Source: Amphibalanus amphitrite (Eukaryota > Arthropoda > Thecostraca > Balanomorpha > Balanidae). From it: 64,000 bases of DNA. Position 1 is the stretch's first letter. The number at the start of each line of letters is the position of its first letter. Below are positions 31,801 through 43,400 of the stretch, one piece after another. The stretch spans positions 497,001 to 561,000 of the forward strand of contig NW_024881611.1 of assembly GCF_019059575.1 (NCBI RefSeq), in the 5' to 3' direction. The translations under genes and the position numbers were made by a program. The notes beneath the pieces were generated by a model, which was not told the origin of the DNA, did not search any database, and saw nothing but the letters and a program-made list of their open reading frames with translations.

Positions 31801-34800
31801 GTCAGCGCTCAGCACTCTGACTCCGTCACACAAGTGGTGAGTGGGGAGCGGGGCTTGGAGGGAACTCGGGAAAGGAAAGTAAAGAGGGAGGGGACGAGTC
31901 AGTTGTGGGGAAATTGGTTCGGAGGGGACAGGGAGAAGGGCTGTCTGGAGGGCTGGGACGAGTCAGTCCTCCAGTTGTGGGGAGTTGGGCTCAACAGGGA
32001 GTGGGAAAAGGGATGGCTATAGGGCTGGATTGAGTCCGTTGTGAGGAGCGGGGCTCGGGGTACTTGGGAAAGGGAGGGCTATAGGGTTGGGTCGAGTCAG
32101 TTGTGGGGAGCTGAGCTCAACGGGGAACACGGAGAAAGGACGTCCAGTGGTTAATAAGTTTGCGGCACTGCGCAGTGCGCATGTCGGCACTGGGTTTCGC
32201 CACGACGCTGCGTTGTGGTCAGCTGAGTGATGCGCACTTGAAGTGCTTGGGTTGCGGGATATTTTTGGCATTCTTGGAGAGAGCTGCGATTTGGTAAACA
32301 TGGGTACGATGCTAATAGTGCATCTTTGGTACGGTCCAAGTGACATTTCACATGTCATCTCACGTGATTGAATTGTGGCCTCCCTGATTTGCGAACATAT
32401 GTGCTAGCATGCTACGTACGATGATGACTTATTTTGAGTGCATGCCGTGTACCGATGCTGGTCTTCTCTTATCTAACGTGGAATCCATTGTTGTTCAGCA
32501 AGAGAGAAATAGTAGACGGTTGTGAAAGTGTGTCGAAACGCCATCTGCATGCATTGATCAGCTGGCGCCACTTCTCGGCTGCACGGCACGTGTTTATCCA
32601 TGACTCATATATTGACCGCTTATTGCTCAACACTGTGGAATGCCACGCCGGCTTCACGTAGCGAGACCACCGTGTTGTGATCGACTTATTTTGCTGTAAT
32701 TTAGCTTCCATCTGCATGTAGTTAGCCTAAAGTGAAGACCTATTCGACTTATCAACATTTGACCATTTAAATAAGAAATAAATATTTTTTATATCGGCTG
32801 TTCAGGAAAGCATTATGAAGATTGGCTGCGCTCGTATTCGCAGATACTTTAGCTACTAATATCACCGGTCCGCGATAACTGTTTGATTGTGAGGCTGTTA
32901 AATGTAGAGGCATATGCTATATTTTTGATTATTTTTTCCCTCTCTGGATAGAAACAAGACGGAATGTGTGGACCAAGTAGGGTGATATCCCGGATAGTTT
33001 TCTTTAGCTGAGTCCGTCGGGTTGATTGAATGGCCAGTGTTATTTGTTTGTTCGTTGAACTACCCACCTTCATGTGGATATTCATATACATATATCTAGC
33101 TCTATACCGAGCCAATTGCATCTGTAGCGTCTTCCATTATGACAATGAGAAAGGGTAGTTACTACCAGGCAGCTAACCACTCGGAAATGGACAGTAGAAC
33201 AAAATGTTATGTCGATCTCTAAGTCTCTGTGTCTGATGGGTGTCGTTAGGCCACATTTTCCAGCCTCAGTATAGCTGTTCCGGGACCTTGTTTTATCCGG
33301 CATCTGGTATACACTCAGTCGATCAGTGCTGGACCTGCGAGGGAGAGATTGCCTCCATTCACTTCCCACCAGTCCCGGACCTCTGGCATTGCCGACGTTC
33401 GGGTAGTATCCATTATCCAGCCCTCTGGCATTGGTGGTTACCTGGTGTTGTCGGCTCTCTGGGTTTTGTCGGGCTTCTGGTAGTGGCATCCTTGGCCATG
33501 CTCCGGTACAGCGGAGACTGGTCGATCTTGGTTGACTGGTGACGGCCGGTGGCTGGCCGATGACTGTCGGTTATGTCGGTTATATGTCGAGTCGCTCATC
33601 GCCCGTTGATGGTCAGTGATGGCACGTGGTGTATCTCGGGTCGCCCGTTGCCCGTTGTAGGTCGGTGTCTAGATGGTGGTTGTCTGGGGCTGCTCGTCAC
33701 CCGGTGTCGTTTGGTGGTGGTGTCTGGGCCGTCTCGTCGTCCGGTGACGGCCGGTGTCGGCGGCCGGTGACGGGCCGGTGGGGCCCCGTTGGCAGGCTCG
33801 CCCGCCCGTCGGCAGCTGGTCCGTTGGCAGGGCCCGGCGCCGGGCCCGAGTTGGCCGGCGGACAGCGGCCGAGGATGTCAGTGGCGGCGGACAGACCGGG
33901 CGACCGGGCCGGGCCGCCGGTCACGGCTCCGGCTCACGGCGGGCGGCGTGACGGGACGTGACGCTGGTTAGTGGGTGCCGTGACGGGCCGGGTGTGACAC
34001 GGCGGTGGTGACGTCCGGTGTCCCGACAGCAGTCGCCGACAGTGATGTATGCGGGCTGGGGGTCGGCGGCGCGACCGGCCAGATAGGGACGGGACTGTCC
34101 CGCTGCAGTGTTCTGGATAGGTCTGATGTATTTGGAAAGTCATTCGCTGCAACCGACTTAGTCTTATCGCCTTATGTTTATGGGGAGTTGGTATTCTGTG
34201 TCATGTCATTTACGTTTAATTCGGCAGTGTCCTAAACATGAATAAATAAACATGTCCTAAACATGAATAAATACACGTCGTATGAAATACATGATTGACA
34301 CTAGGACCAGGCATTGTATTTCTTCTCGTGTTTCGTTTTCACTATAATACATTTACCACAAAACAACTTTGAAAAATTTTCGGAAATAAATTCATTTATT
34401 CCTCACTTTGACTTTCACGTTTTACTTTTGACCGAAGCTTTGTGCTCAAAAGTTAAAAGCACTATTGGTTTGAATCGTGTTTTTTCTATTGAAAACCCTA
34501 CCTGGTTTCCGGGACGACTTAACATAATCGTAGTTGTGTTATAGTTAACACGCCCTCGAAATAGTGAAAACCTTTTTAATTATTCATTGATATTGTCGGC
34601 TTTTAATAATCACCTGCCCAGCGAAGTACAGCTCATGGAGTCATACTGACATGAAGTATTGGCTCGTCATTTTGATTGATCTCTAGCATCGCCTGGGCAT
34701 GGTCAATATTTAGGAAAAGTGCCGCGAGTGTCTTCGCTATTTATGTCTGCCGTCTGATTCCTTAGCTGTAGTTCAATTTATGGTCAGCTCCCGACTATTC

Positions 34801-37800
34801 TTACTGGTTTGCTGGCTGGTTTGTGGGAAACTGATCATATCTTCAACTGCGAAACATTTGTTCCTCGGAAACCAGTCTCACACCATGGTCGGGTGTCTCT
34901 TTTTTAATTGGGTGATATATTTAGATCTAGCGTGCTAGTGATGGCATCGAATGATGGTGGTACATTATGCACTCCTGTTTCTTTAGCCGGGGGAATTCTC
35001 GGGCTGCTATTTGTTTATGTCTGACGAGTGGGAGGTCATTCGTCTTATCGAGACGTTAAAAATGCTATGGCCGTAAAATAAAGAGTTGGAAGGAGATGGT
35101 TTGCCATTTCGATCGTAGAGGATTAAACGCATTATGCTGTTTCTGCGACTGCACAAACTGTTAGTTATGGACCTCTGCTTACCTTGAACACCGTCAAAAA
35201 ATGCATGGTACTATATGCTGACCCTGTGTGTGGACTTACGTGTGCCACCGCATAAATGTTGTTTATCCCCAATGTTTTATCGACGGGGTGTGTCCATTTT
35301 GTGACCTTGTATCCTCAAGCGTAACGCAATTCCTGTCTCCCAGCTGAGTCCATGAGCGATCGTATCTCTTCCTGTCTTCTCAGGTGTATGACCGCGTCTC
35401 GCCATCTCTCTGCATAGTATGTGATCTTGTGACCCCCTGTCTCCCAGCTTTGTCTGATGTGTGTGTTGTTACCGTGTCTCTCATCTCTTCCCGGATCGGA
35501 AAGCACGTCTTTCGTCTCCTCCAGGTATCTTACCGTATCTCCCTCCTCTGGCGTCTAACCGCATCCTCCCTCTCCTCAGGTGTGTACCGTGTAGCCGCGT
35601 CTTTTCTTAATGTGCTTGACCTCAACCGTCCTCGTCTCCCCACATGACGTCCACATGCGGGCGTCTCCTCCAGCTATCTGACCGCACCCCTCTCCGCAGG
35701 TGTGTCCCGTGTGCGCCTCTGTACCGAGCGGAGAGCCGAACCACGTCACCGAGGACCTGCCCACCCACCTGACTGTGGACCACCACCGCGGCGGCGGCAG
35801 CGGCGGCCTCTCGGCTCGCGATCTCATCTCGTTCGGGGACGAGCCGGCGCCGGCCGGCCGCCAGTCGGCGCGCCGTGTGCCGCACCCGGCTCAGGCGGGC
35901 GGCGCACCGCGCATCCGCCGGTTCAACACGGCTCACTTCAGGTGGGAGTGAGTGGAGGAACTGGGCGCCTGGGCGGGAACGGTGCTGATATGTGTCATAT
36001 CGAACACTTCTCTCTTTAGCCTGGAACCTAGCTTTCTAGTGTGCGAAGTGCGACTCAACACCTCTCATTGGAATACATGGCATATTTTCCGATCTAAACC
36101 TGCAGCTCAATGCGCTACGAGTTGGGAGCGGAAAATATATCATGCATTCCAATGGGAGGTGCTGAGACGCGATTTGCACGATTGTCAGTTATGTTCCAGG
36201 GCTTAGATCAAGCGCTTTTGCTGATATTTTTTGTTCCAGTGCCCAAGGAAGCTCTGCGATACCTTTTTTTCGCTACACGAAAAAATATGTAGGTTATGGA
36301 TATACGGTGCTCATGGACTTCATTTGTCAAAGCATCATCAACTCAGTGTTGTGGTTTAGAGGCTTACTGTAATTGTGGTACGCTCCACCGTCGTTCCAAT
36401 TTACTGTTCATTCTATTTTATGCTGTGATGGTCTGTCTGTGTCCGTCTGTATGCCCATGTCTGTGCGTGTATCCGCGCCGCGCTCACCACACCACCGCTG
36501 TGTTCGCAGGGAGTCGATGGACCCGATCACGGAGCTCCTGTCTCAGCTGTCTGGCGTGCGTCGCGCCGCCACACTGGTCTCTGGCGGCCCCAGTGTGGGC
36601 GCCATCGGCACGGGCACCGCCTCCCGGCTGCAGCAGCTGCAGGTCAGTAGATCGGACGGGGCTGCAGTGGGGCAAGACAGGGAGATGGCTCATTAGACGG
36701 CTGGAGGCAAATTGAGCGTGCTTGACGAATGCAGCCTGCTTTGGTGTTGTCTATTTTTGTTTAGCGTGGGATACTTTGATTTGGCATGATTGAAGGGCTG
36801 TTGTTGATCTGTTTTGTATCGTTTTGGACCTAACACTTGCATATCGCGCTATTTTCATTTAGTGGTCAATAATTTAACTGTTTCAGTACCATTGCCTCTG
36901 CTCAGACTAGCTCACTTTCTGTCGTGTACGGCACCCTGTCTGGCTTACCCCGACGTCTCTGACCGGTCTCCCCCGCGGCAGGCGCAGGCGGTGCGTCAGC
37001 GCGGCGACCGCCCCGCGCGCCGTCAGCCGGCGACGGCGGGCGGCTCGGCCGACGGCAGCACGACGGCCGCGCCCGCCACCGAGGCCGCCGCCGCCGCTGC
37101 GCCGCGCCGTCAGGAGGCTGGAGCCGCCGCCTCCGGAGCCGGAGGGGCCACCGCCGCCGACGGACCCCAGTTTCTGCTGGCTAGGTGGGTGCCGCGCGAT
37201 CGTACAGGGCTTGTGTTTGAGTACAGTTTTACCGCCAAAGTACCTCTTGTTGCAGTGAAAAGTATCTTGTAAGCTTATTACGGCTGATACCAGTCGGCGT
37301 TATATGATTTGTTCTGCCTTATCTCGCTATGCAGACGGTGATTCGCGCGGCTGCTGCCGTTTGGTGCCGGTCTTCACGGCCGGTGGACGATGCTGACCGG
37401 TGGCGGGTCTCTGTTGACAGTATTCTGGACGAGGATGACTCGGAGCTGGCCGGCCGTCAAATGAACAGAGCCGATCGTAGCGCCTTTGTACAGGTGAGGG
37501 GACCGTAAAGAGGTACTGGGCCTGATCATATAGACTCGGGCGTGTGGTGCTTGTATTTCAGTTTGTAGCTCCTTGTGTCTGAGGAACTCACCCTACGACA
37601 CATCAAAAGTAAATTTCTTGAAACCACTCCTAGACCACAGCCCTCCCCGACAGCTCGACTCAGCAACAGACTGCACACATGAGGTGCTTTTTAAAAGTAC
37701 CCTGCACGTGTCCGATCCCGTCGGCACGTGCCATGTGCACGTGCCTTCGTAGCACGCCAACCAAGCCGTCTTAGTTAGGGCAATTCACAAATGAAACGGT

Positions 37801-38771
37801 CATCGTTTTGATTTCCTGCTCCAGAAAGGTCATAGCTTTCGGAAGTCGATCGCTCTTTGATAGGTTTACGGACCACTGTTCCCCAACGTTTTGATCATTG
37901 ATGGAATAATTCGGTTTTAAAAAGTCATCTTGATAAAAGGGAAGTAAACCTGTCGACTATAAGAGATAGCTACTGTTTTTCGTGTTTCTGAGCAAATATT
38001 TGATGATTGTTCTTTTTAGAAATGGTTGCTCGGCGGTCGGTAATGCTTAGAGTAGCAGCTGTACTTGTTCGACTTTTTTTAATAAGTTAACGACAACGCT
38101 TTGTCTGGACCAAATATTCACTCGGTTTTTGTTTTGCTCCCAGCTTTTTTTATTCCAAGTTTGATGTCAATAGGAACATGGCTTTTTACTGCACGAGTTG
38201 AGCTTAGCTATACCTAGTCAGAAAGTTGTGCTCTTCTCAGTTTACTTCAGTTGAGTTCCAAAATGTTGTGATGCCGATATTAACAAAGATGCGTACGATT
38301 GTGATTTGACACGACCGACGCTGTCCGCTGTTTCAGGAGGTGATTCTGTCCACTCTTATTGACTCCATTGACTCTACGTCGATATGTGAATCGAGCGGCC
38401 GTCCGGCGGCGGCTGTCGGCGCGGCCTCCCCCGCTCCCAGCTCGGTAGTCACCAGCCAGCCGGCCGGTCAGAAGGGGCGGGACGCCCGACCCGCGGCCGC
38501 CGCCGCCGCCGCAGGCCCGCCGGCTCGCGTGACGCCGCCGTCCGCCGGCCCTCCGGCCGGAGCGGCGGCGGCGGCGGGCCGGCCGGCGGCCGTGTCGTCG
38601 CGTCTGCCGGCGGCGCGGCCGGGCCGCGGTGCGCCGCAGCTGCGCGCCTCCGGCCTGGTGCACCACCCGGTCGGCGTGGTGGCCGGGGTGCGCGGTCAGA
38701 GAAAGCCGCCGCGGCCGGCCGCCGCCGCCGCTGCTGTGGACGGCAGGCCGGCCGAGCCGTCCGCCCATTAG
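28840..38771 (+). CDS. KCMF1: KCMF1 orthologue, ZZ-type zinc finger E3 ubiquitin ligase (eight coding exons)
   Basis: Coding exons are 28840-28855, 31154-31321, 31697-31836, 35700-35941, 36510-36642, 36982-37184, 37421-37493 and 38337-38771. They sum to 1410 nt (469 aa plus stop), with GT/AG introns in matching phases. The N-terminus MSRHEGVSCDAC is nearly invariant in KCMF1. The ZZ finger (about residues 9-50) has C9, C12, C24, C27, C33, C36, H46 and H50. Two Di19-like C2H2 fingers follow (C80/C83/H96/H101 and C110/C113/H131/H136). Then come ESMDPITELLSQLSGVRR (about 190-207) and RADRSAFVQ (about 317-325), both KCMF1 hallmarks. In the family KCMF1 partners UBR4 in protein-quality-control ubiquitination. 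The C-terminal 130 or so residues are Ala/Pro/Gly-rich, unlike the acidic tail of the vertebrate protein, which is about 380 aa. Confidence 0.93.
31154..31321 (+). CDS. KCMF1: KCMF1 exon 2 (ZZ zinc finger)
   Basis: The acceptor is CCCCGGCAG|GTGTC and the donor G|GTGAGG. It encodes the whole ZZ finger, including KCLICYDYDLCAGC. Confidence 0.92.
31697..31836 (+). CDS. KCMF1: KCMF1 exon 3 (first Di19-like finger)
   Basis: The acceptor is TCACAG|AGGTG and the donor GTG|GTGAGT. It contains YGGEALPLEQPRSFVCPHCG and the two zinc-binding histidines. Confidence 0.92.
31837..32145 (+). repeat. G-rich minisatellite starting at the exon 3 donor
   Basis: About four diverged 70-80 bp units share GAGTCAGTTGTGGGGAG and GGGAAAGGG-type words. 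The array begins at the splice donor of KCMF1 exon 3. The purine bias and repeated G-runs make G-quadruplex formation in the intron RNA possible. Confidence 0.7.
33540..34080. repeat. GC-rich CCGGTG/CGGCCGG low-complexity tract in KCMF1 intron 3
   Basis: It is built from short words such as CCGGTGACGGGCCGG and GTCGCCCGTTG. Long open frames on both strands here are composition artefacts. Confidence 0.6.
35376..35699 (+). repeat. series of decoy 3' splice sites before KCMF1 exon 4
   Basis: Pyrimidine tracts ending in CAG|GTGTAT (after 35383), CAG|GTATCT (after 35524) and CAG|GTGTGT (after 35579) precede the real CAG|GTGTGT (after 35699). Units are related (CTCCTC, CAGGTGTGTNCCGTGT). The third decoy would read GTG TGT ACC GTG TAG and stop at once. 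Confidence 0.6.
35700..35941 (+). CDS. KCMF1: KCMF1 exon 4 (second Di19-like finger)
   Basis: It follows the last of four similar acceptors, and its donor is AG|GTGGGA. It starts VCPVCASVPSGEPNHVTEDL, matching the family, and ends at the conserved basic RRFNTAHF segment. Confidence 0.9.
36510..36642 (+). CDS. KCMF1: KCMF1 exon 5 (LLSQLSGVRR segment)
   Basis: The acceptor is TTCGCAG|GGAG and the donor CAG|GTCAGT. It encodes MDPITELLSQLSGVRR, the most conserved motif after the fingers, and ends LQQLQ. Confidence 0.92.
36982..37184 (+). CDS. KCMF1: KCMF1 exon 6 (variable linker)
   Basis: The acceptor is GCGGCAG|GCGCAG and the donor AG|GTGGGT. It encodes AQAVRQRG, then an Ala/Thr-rich linker, and ends DGPQFLLA, matching the NSQFLLTR segment of vertebrates. 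A CAG 6 bp downstream of the acceptor allows a 2-residue shift. Confidence 0.85.
37421..37493 (+). CDS. KCMF1: KCMF1 exon 7 (RADRSAFVQ segment)
   Basis: The acceptor is GTTGACAG|T and the donor CAG|GTGAGG. The 73-nt exon encodes the acidic ILDEDDSELAG and the conserved ADRS.FVQ. Confidence 0.88.
38337..38771 (+). CDS. KCMF1: KCMF1 last exon, Ala/Pro-rich C-terminus
   Basis: The acceptor is TTTCAG|GAGGTG and the stop TAG lies at 38769-38771. It starts EVILSTLIDSI, matching the ELLLSTLV segment of the family. It then runs into about 125 residues of Ala, Pro, Gly and Arg with very high third-position GC. Confidence 0.88.
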   Translation, partial: EVILSTLIDSIDSTSICESSGRPAAAVGAASPAPSSVVTSQPAGQKGRDARPAAAAAAAGPPARVTPPSAGPPAGAAAAAGRPAAVSSRLPAARPGRGAPQLRASGLVHHPVGVVAGVRGQRKPPRPAAAAAAVDGRPAEPSAH

Positions 38772-39690
38772 CCTGGCGTCGGGTACCGCTCAGGGTGCGC
38801 GCCGTCTCTGTCCGCCGCCGCCGTCTCTGCGGAGCCGGCCGGCCGCCTGGACCGGCCGCAGAGAAGTCAGCGCGGCACGGAGGCGGGCGGAGCGGGCCGG
38901 TCCGGCCGCACAGCGCGGCCCAGCCGGCCCGGTGTGCTGTGCTCTGCCGAGGGCCGCGGTGCGCGCGGTGTACCGGCGTCCGGAGCCGGGCGCCAGCTCA
39001 GTCGCTCGGCTGCGCTGTAGTGCCTGTGAGTGCGTGTGCGTGCGGCGAATCGCGAGCGACGCGCAGTATCCTGACGCACAACCAGCCGTATGAGCTGCCG
39101 CCAGCTGCGGGGGCGGCGAGGGCGACCCTGCCGGCCTCTGGGCACCGCGTGCGGCGCCCTCTGTGCTAGTCTGACCGACCGGCCGACTGGACCGCCGAGG
39201 GACTGGCGCGAGACGACTAACCTGGCTTCTTTCTGACGACACCCTCTAAGGAGTCGACCGATCCCAGGTGAGGGAGGGGCGCGGCCCTCGCCGGGACTGG
39301 GTGTGGAGCGAGTTTCGCCGCGCGTGAGAGTTGCTGTCGTGAGCCCCGCCTTCTGAAGACGACTGATAGCGGGAGCCGGCGCGGCGCCGTCCGTCCCGGC
39401 CGGCGCCGGCTCTCGACCTCCTGTGATTGCTGTTTCTGGCGTGTGCGCGAGTCTGTGTGTGTCTGTGCGCGTGTGTTCGCCGTGTGAACGTGCGCGTGTG
39501 TCCGGCGCTGAGCGTAACTAGGCGTGTTGGGAGGGGTCAACTCGGGATGTGATACAGTTATCAGTCGCGCGGGCGTCCTTCCCCGCTTAATGATGCTTCG
39601 ATGATACACACACTAAATCACCTATAAATCTGTATATTACTGTGCTCTCCGAGGAATGCTATAAATAAAAGTTGTTGCTGTACCAGCGAT
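38772..39690 (+). other. KCMF1: KCMF1 3' untranslated region
   Basis: The sequence is GC-rich at first, then AT-richer, with an AATAAA at 39664-39669 and a GT/T-rich stretch directly after. The end point is inferred from that signal. Confidence 0.6.
39664..39669 (+). terminator. polyadenylation signal AATAAA for KCMF1
   Basis: It is the canonical hexamer, about 0.9 kb after the stop, followed by a GT-rich element (GTTGTTGCTGT). Confidence 0.6.
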
Positions 39691-40131
39691 TGCGTGAAAC
39701 GATTAACATCGATTATAACGCGAGCGCCGGCGGGTCGCCGACAGCGTATTGACACAGGTGCCGGTAGCTTCTGACCTCCCTCCCTCCCTCCCTCATCCCA
39801 CCCACAGCCCTCCCGCACGGACACATGACTAGATACAAAGCTCGCGCCCTCCGACGGCGCCCAGGCAGAGGCTACACGCCTCGGCCCGTGTAACTATACA
39901 GCGCACAACACCAGTACCGAACATCTCGAACGACAACACAGTCAGGGTACAAAACAGTCATCACTCGGCACCGCGGCGGTAAACAACATCCATCACTCAA
40001 CACGCGCTCCTCAGCACCACGCACTCATCACGTCCCGGCCGTTAGCGTCTTTCCGCTCGCCCGGCGGCGTGCACACACACCCGTCCACCTCAGAGTCAGT
40101 GCGGCCCTCTGCCGGCCGCCGTCACCGGTCT

Positions 40132-40484
40132 CTACACCACGTCCAGGTGCCGGAAGTGCCGGTAGTCGTACGGCGCCGGCGGCGGCGGCGGAGCGTTCGT
40201 CGAGCGCGACGACAGGCTGCCGTCGTCTGTGACGGGTAGCGGCGTCGGCGGCATGAGCACAGTCCGCACCGAGCGCTCGCCATCCTTGTCATAGCGCTGT
40301 GTCACGTAGTGCTGCCGCGCGCCGCCTGGCGGCAGGCTCGACGCATAGTGCTTCTGTTTGGCGTCGCTAGGTGGCGGTAGCGCCTTACGGCGGCGCTGCA
40401 GACAGCAGACGGCTCCCAGCAGGAAGCCCACGAGGGCGACCACAGGCAGCGCGATCAGCAGCGCCTGCATGGAGTCGGTGGGAG
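40132..40484 (-). CDS. FGFRL1: FGFRL1-like, transmembrane and cytoplasmic exon
   Basis: The acceptor is TGTTCGCAG|CT, and a stop follows VV at the 40132 end. It encodes a 21-residue hydrophobic helix ending in CC (a possible palmitoylation site), then RRRK and a Pro/Ser/Tyr-rich tail with a PPPPPAPYDY stretch. The last residues, LDVV, fit a class III PDZ ligand. No clear AATAAA on this strand was found in the roughly 450 bp to the KCMF1 signal. Confidence 0.82.
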
Positions 40485-43400
40485 CTGCGAACAGGAAAAC
40501 GGGGAGTTAGGTACAGAACGAACCGTGAACACTATACCGGAATACGGCAACCGTGACAGGAACGAATGACACAACATCGAATGCAGCAGAAACACTTATC
40601 ATCGAACCATTAGCGTCACAAGGCGGGGAACAAATGACCTAAAATTGCCGTGATCGATCCGGACTTAGGCGCCAGGGTGGCCATACAAATGGTCCGTGCA
40701 ATATATGACCCTGATAGGCCCGACAGGGCACGGGCCCCCGGTCCGAAGATTTAGCCGTGCCACTTCGTCCGCCCCGGCCTTTGTTGGGGCGTGATCACCA
40801 ACCGTAAATCAGTCCAGCGGCCTAAACGCACCCAACAGCCGCATTAAGTTGCCGATACCGTCAAACTTGGTCACAAGTTCGCCTCCACCTAGCGGTTGAT
40901 CGCTCCTTAGCCCGCGCCCGACCCGGGGCCCACGAGGCAAATTCTTCCGACGCCCTCGGTTACAGATTTCCGACAATTTTTGTGGGCCAAACTTTGAGCG
41001 CGCCGCCCGGCTTTCGCCCATGGTAGCCGGAACGAACGGCGCCGATAACTCAGGGAAACACGAACATAGCATGGGCTCGCCACTTATAAAATGCGACCGG
41101 CGCCTGCAACTCGTGTGAACTGGGGTGCTGAAACACGCCCGGCCACACAAAAATGCTTATCAGCGGGATCCGTGCCGGCCGCCGGAGCCGCACGGACGCA
41201 CCCATCTGTTACACGGCACCGTTGGGCAATGGCTCACATAGGATCTACATTCGCTCGGTGAAGGAGCTCCTGGTCACCGGTCCTCTCAAGCATCAAATGG
41301 CATCCATCCTATCTCTAACTCCTGGTGACTAAACACACCAATCGATATTGAATATTTGTTAAGTACCTATTGCACAGACAATTCGTACAGTTCGGCTCAT
41401 ACAGCCCACGAGTGTAAGACTTTAACGGTATGCAGGTATGTATATGACATGTGAAAAGGTAGATCTTGTCCTTGTGGCCTAGCTACCCGTTCTTCTCACC
41501 CTCTCAGCACTGTTGCTCACCTGGCGCCACGTGCAGGAACGCCTCTCGGCCGCTGAAGCCGTTCTCATTAGCCGCCATGCAGACGTAGACTCCCTCGTGA
41601 CTGGGCCGGACGGCCGGCAGGGTCAGCTTGGTGAGGTAGCGGTCGCCGTCTTGGACCGTGTGGGCGCCCCCGGAGAGCACTGCGTATCGGCCGTCTCCAA
41701 TCATCACCGTCTGGTTGAACCCGTCCGTGGCGGAGGGCCCCAGTTTGCGCACCCACTGCAGCGGAGGAGGGGCCGTCAGTTAGGGGAGGGAGTCCGGACA
41801 GTCGATAGGGTAGGGCGGAGGTACAAATATGGTGTCGAGTGGGTGGCCTAACGCCTGAGTTATGCATGAGCTGTCATTTATACTGCAGCGGCGTGAAAGG
41901 ACAATGGACTTACGTCAGAGTCTTGGCTAAGTAGCTGCAGGTGCCAGCAATCACACCTTCCGGTCAGTTATTCAACTTTCAGTTTTCAGCTGACATATGA
42001 TAAAAATACAGCGACTGCTTTCAAGCTTCAATGTACTGTAATTCTTCCCAGAATAAATACAGCTACAACTTCTCAGAATAGTTAGACATCTAAAGCGCTA
42101 TGTTTTCAAGTTTCAAGTTTTAGTGTCCTGTATGCATTCCAGAATACCAGTACAAACACAGCGGCAATAACTGAGTCTCACTGAATCGACCCACCCATCC
42201 GCGAAAGGTCCAATAAACTCTTGTTTCCACCACCCAACATCCTGCTGGTATCCCGTCCGATCCCCGGCAGTCAGTCAGCCGACCAGCGCAATCCACTAAC
42301 CCGCCCAGTGTGATCTGCCCGGGGGCGAGACGCGGGCCTCTGCCCCGGGGCTGTAATTTCCGCTCCTCTCCGCCTCGGGGAGGGCTAACAGAAGAGCGAT
42401 CCGACCCGATCGGGGCCTCTGTCCACAGCCCGACCGCCCGCGGATGTGGGCAGGATAACCGGGATGTCGCTGCCGCACTCATGGCTCAGAGAGGACGATC
42501 TGACGTCGGGCCGACGATGCGGGCGGTCTCACCTTGATGTGCGCTTTGGAGATGCTCTGTATGCGGCATTGAAGGACGGCCATCTCTCCCTCGTACACTG
42601 TGGTGTTGGCTGGAGCCGCCAGAAATACCGGGTCCGGTGACAGCGGCTCTGCAAAGAGCGACAGCGCGTCAGAGATGAAATCGGGCGATGTAACGGACTG
42701 TAGCGGTGCTCGGCCGGCCCGAGATACCGGCTCGGCCATCTGCCCCGCCGGCGGCGTCCGCTGGGATCTTGTATAATGCAATCGCGATCGGTGTAGGTAC
42801 ACAGGAACGTACATGTGAGGCGCTTGTACTACATCGTCTGAATTTCAAACGAGCTGGCCGGCAGTGTTGAATGTCGCCCGGTTTTATGTAGACAGAGATT
42901 TGGGTTGGTTCCGACGACCGATGACGGGATAACGACGATATGGGTACGGCGAACTGGCAGAATTCCTGCGACATAAGTCGTTCGTCTTTGTTTTGCGAGT
43001 CAGGAATCCAGTCAACTTGGTCCATTCAGTTCGGTTCATTATTCAGTGTGTAAATACCAACTGCTAAACTACCGTCTCCAATCATTCATTCAGCGGCTGT
43101 ACTACCTTACCCAATCAACCCAACTCCACTCATCCGGCACCCAGCACCCAGCACCCAGCGCCCGGCACCCAGCACCCAGCACCCAGCACCCGGCAACCGC
43201 ACCCAGCACCCGTCGGTCGGCACACTGCATCCCCCGCCAGCATAATAATGCACGAACGACCGCTTACAGCCATTCACCATGAGAAGGCAATCATTTACAC
43301 AGAGACCCTCGACAAACACACATACGCACACAAGCGGCAGCGGCAGCCGTCATCGATCCACGTGCCATTGTAAAAGTTGCCGAAGGCGGTGGCGGCCGGC

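Noticed and set aside
35622..36019. Minus- and plus-strand frames overlapping KCMF1 exon 4
   Set aside because: They are shadows of the exon; the true frame is fixed by the conserved zinc-finger residues.
38629..39242. Several 100-150 codon frames on both strands after the KCMF1 stop
   Set aside because: GC-rich 3' untranslated sequence with no family similarity; they are out of frame with KCMF1.
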